64,000 nt of DNA from Paraurantiacibacter namhicola (lineage in GTDB: Bacteria > Pseudomonadota > Alphaproteobacteria > Sphingomonadales > Sphingomonadaceae): positions 248,001 through 312,000 of the forward strand of contig NZ_CP016545.1 of assembly GCF_001687545.1 (NCBI RefSeq), read 5' to 3'. The notes below the pieces were generated by a model. It worked only from the letters and a program-made list of their open reading frames with translations, made no database searches and was not told where the DNA came from. This document shows, in pieces, positions 62,273-64,000 of this stretch. The position numbers and the translations under genes are program-made. Position 1 is the first letter of the stretch. Each line of letters opens with the position of its first letter.

Positions 62273-62581
62273 GCGGATCAAATCGACCTGCCTAGCTCGG
62301 ATCCCGTCAATCCGCCCATACTGGAGCCGGACCAGAACCGCCTCGTCGTGACCGCGCAGGACAGCATCCTGTGGAACGGCACTAAGGTCAGCGAGGCGCA
62401 GGCCCTCGCCGCGCTCCGCCTGGTCGAGACCCGCGTGCCGGAGCCCGAAACGCAAATCGCGCCGGAAGCCGGGGCCAGTTACGAAAAGACCGCACGCCTC
62501 ATGCGGCTGGTGGATGTGTCTGGCGTCACCAAGGTCGGCTTTGTCGGGAATGAGCGCTACCGGAACTTCGAACGCGACTGA
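62273..62581 (+). pseudogene. truncated ExbD remnant (periplasmic part only)
   Basis: In-frame sequence from 62273 to the stop at 62581 matches the C-terminal part of the second ExbD: QIDLPSSDPVNP, LVVTAQDSILWNG, ASYEKTARLMRLVDVSGVTK and GFVGNERYRNF. It has no membrane helix; the frame is closed by TAA at 62270-62272 and no ATG exists, only GTG at 62348. It is therefore probably a decayed third exbD after the operon terminator, although the surviving part has no internal stop. Confidence 0.7.
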
Positions 62582-62612
62582 GCCTAACGCGCATCCTCCA
62601 GCGCAGCTGGGC

Positions 62613-64000
62613 CTAGCCAGGGCCGTTCAGCTGTTCTGGGTCACTCGTCCGCATTGCAGCGCCTGCCAGGCTTTCGGCTTCCAGCAACAGCTCCTCGTCC
62701 ACCGCGCCCTGCGGCACGCTCTCGCGGCCGATCATCACCATCACCGGCACGGCCAGAGGGCTCACCCGGTCCAGCTCGACATGCAGTAGCCGGTCGGCCG
62801 CGCTGTCCAGCAGGTCGCCGAGCCTGCCGATATCGGTCATTTTCTCCCGCGCATCGGCCCAAGCCGCCTCGATCAGCACATGATCCGGCTCGTACTTGCG
62901 CAATACGTCGTAGATCAGGTCGGTGCTGAAGGTGACCTGCTTGCCCGTCTTGCGCTTGCCGGGATGCTGCCGCTCCACCAGACCGCTGATCACGGCAACC
63001 TCACGAAAGGCCCGGCGCAGCAGGTGCGAATCCTGCACCCAGTCGATGAATTCATGCGTCAGAATGTCGGGCGAGAGTAGCGGCGCCGGGTCCGTCACCG
63101 GCTTCAGGCTCCACACCGCGAGCGAATAGTCATTCGCCACGAAGCCGCCAGGCACCAAGCCCAGCTCCTCCATCCGCTTGGTGATAAGCATCCCCAGCGA
63201 CTGGTTCGCGTTCCAGCCGACGAAGGTGTAGTACACGGTGTAGTGCCGCTGGCCGTGCGGGAAGCTCTCGACCAGCAGATTGTCCGGCCCGGGCAGCTGG
63301 CTACGCCAGTCCTGCACTTCCAGCCATTCACGCACATCGTCGGGGAAGCGCGCCCAGCCCGCGCGGTCCACCAGCATCGCGCGCACGCGGTCTGCCAAAT
63401 GAGTTGTCAGCGGCAGGCGCAGCCCTCCATAGGAGGGGATCGCCGCGCTTTTCTTGGCCGCCCGCACGACCAGCTCCATGTCGCGGATCTGCTCCACTTC
63501 CAGCGCCATGCCGGAGAAGCTGAACGTATCGCCAGGGCTGAGCGAAGCGGCGAAGCGTTCCTCCACCTTGCCAAGGTTGCGCCCGTTGCGGAAGCGGACT
63601 TGCAGCATCTCGGAATCGATGATGATCCCGGCGTTCATGCGGTGGCGCGCGGCATGTTCGGGGTGGGTCAGGCGCCAGACGCCCTGCTTGTCGCGCACGA
63701 TGCGCTTGAACTTGTCATAGGCCTCCAGCGCATAACCGCCTGTCGCCACGAAGTGCAGGACGCGGTTCCAGACATCCTCGTCCACCCATGCGTAGCTGAG
63801 GCAGGAACGCACCTCGCGCAGGAAGGCGGCCTCCTCGAACTCCCCCGCACAGGCGCGCGCCATTACATGTTGGGCGAGCACGTCGAGCCCACCGGGCCGG
63901 AAGTCCTCGCCGTCGCGCTGGCCATCGTCCACGGCTTCCTTCGCCGCGATCGCTTCCAGGAACTCGAAGCGGTTGCCCGGCACCAGCAGCGCGCGGCTGG
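62613..64000 (-). CDS. ligase-associated DEXH-box helicase, C-terminal part (Lhr-like)
   Basis: Partial; the gene continues past the right edge. The visible 460 residues are the C-terminal winged-helix and beta-sheet region of Lhr-type large helicases: RHRMNAGIIIDSEMLQVRF, LSPGDTFSFSGMALEVEQIRDMEL, PSYGGLRLPLTTHLADRVR and GFVANDYSLAVWSLKPV. Such proteins act in DNA repair with an ATP-dependent ligase; the helicase motifs lie outside the window. No paired ligase gene is visible here. Confidence 0.85.
   Translation of the reverse strand, partial: SRALLVPGNRFEFLEAIAAKEAVDDGQRDGEDFRPGGLDVLAQHVMARACAGEFEEAAFLREVRSCLSYAWVDEDVWNRVLHFVATGGYALEAYDKFKRIVRDKQGVWRLTHPEHAARHRMNAGIIIDSEMLQVRFRNGRNLGKVEERFAASLSPGDTFSFSGMALEVEQIRDMELVVRAAKKSAAIPSYGGLRLPLTTHLADRVRAMLVDRAGWARFPDDVREWLEVQDWRSQLPGPDNLLVESFPHGQRHYTVYYTFVGWNANQSLGMLITKRMEELGLVPGGFVANDYSLAVWSLKPVTDPAPLLSPDILTHEFIDWVQDSHLLRRAFREVAVISGLVERQHPGKRKTGKQVTFSTDLIYDVLRKYEPDHVLIEAAWADAREKMTDIGRLGDLLDSAADRLLHVELDRVSPLAVPVMVMIGRESVPQGAVDEELLLEAESLAGAAMRTSDPEQLNGPG

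Overview
The window is GC-rich, densely packed chromosomal DNA from an alphaproteobacterium, most likely a sphingomonad of the Erythrobacteraceae type. The evidence is a serine palmitoyltransferase fused in translation to its own acyl carrier protein (bacterial sphingolipid synthesis), a DivK/DUF3572 divergent pair, DUF6127 and DUF2793 genes, a single-cysteine DksA, TonB-ExbB-ExbD-ExbD, and a complete gene transfer agent (GTA) cluster of the Rhodobacter capsulatus type. Species assignment is inference.

Layout. 1-16.8 kb is housekeeping: the 3' end of mutS, small membrane proteins, a cobalamin adenosyltransferase, GluQRS, an HNH endonuclease, one visibly AT-richer foreign-looking gene (4743-5321), tryptophan catabolism (kynA-kynU), an orphan solute-binding lipoprotein, PilZ and DksA regulators, a five-gene operon (DUF3572, HAD, RidA, GDPD, GNAT) divergent from divK, then ACP-spt and an OsmC-like protein. 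17.8-33.1 kb is the GTA: small and large terminase, portal, DUF6127, prohead protease, capsid, connector, DUF3168, major tail, tail chaperones, tape measure, an unusually large DUF2460 protein, DUF2163 hub, NlpC/P60 peptidase, tail-tip hub protein and DUF2793. No integrase, repressor, replication or lysis genes are visible, so it is a GTA rather than a prophage. 33.1-62.6 kb returns to housekeeping: sodC, queC, hslO, argF-argD, a glycine-rich double cold-shock protein, TerC, a sterol-desaturase-like enzyme, an OmpA-type porin, amtB-glnK behind a near-perfect sigma-54 promoter, prfC, rpmI-rplT-pheS-pheT, hisN, an AraC regulator, prs, glpX, hom and tonB-exbB-exbD-exbD. The window ends inside a ligase-associated Lhr-like helicase.

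Most interesting material lies in the GTA. (1) The DUF2460 distal-tail gene carries a 574-residue N-terminal extension that looks like a carbohydrate-binding module plus a TIM barrel, while the gp15 hub protein is correspondingly short. This suggests that the TIM-barrel module moved between tail-tip proteins. (2) The spaces before the capsid, connector and DUF3168 genes hold copies of a modular element whose linkers are nearly identical but whose hairpin arms differ in sequence while keeping pairing, which is the signature of a structured element. (3) A GIY-YIG nuclease gene flanked by REP-like palindromes sits on the opposite strand between terminase and portal, and that palindrome family appears elsewhere in the window only inside the GTA. 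(4) The small terminase-like protein is a gapless tandem duplication.

No tRNA, rRNA, CRISPR array or insertion sequence was found.
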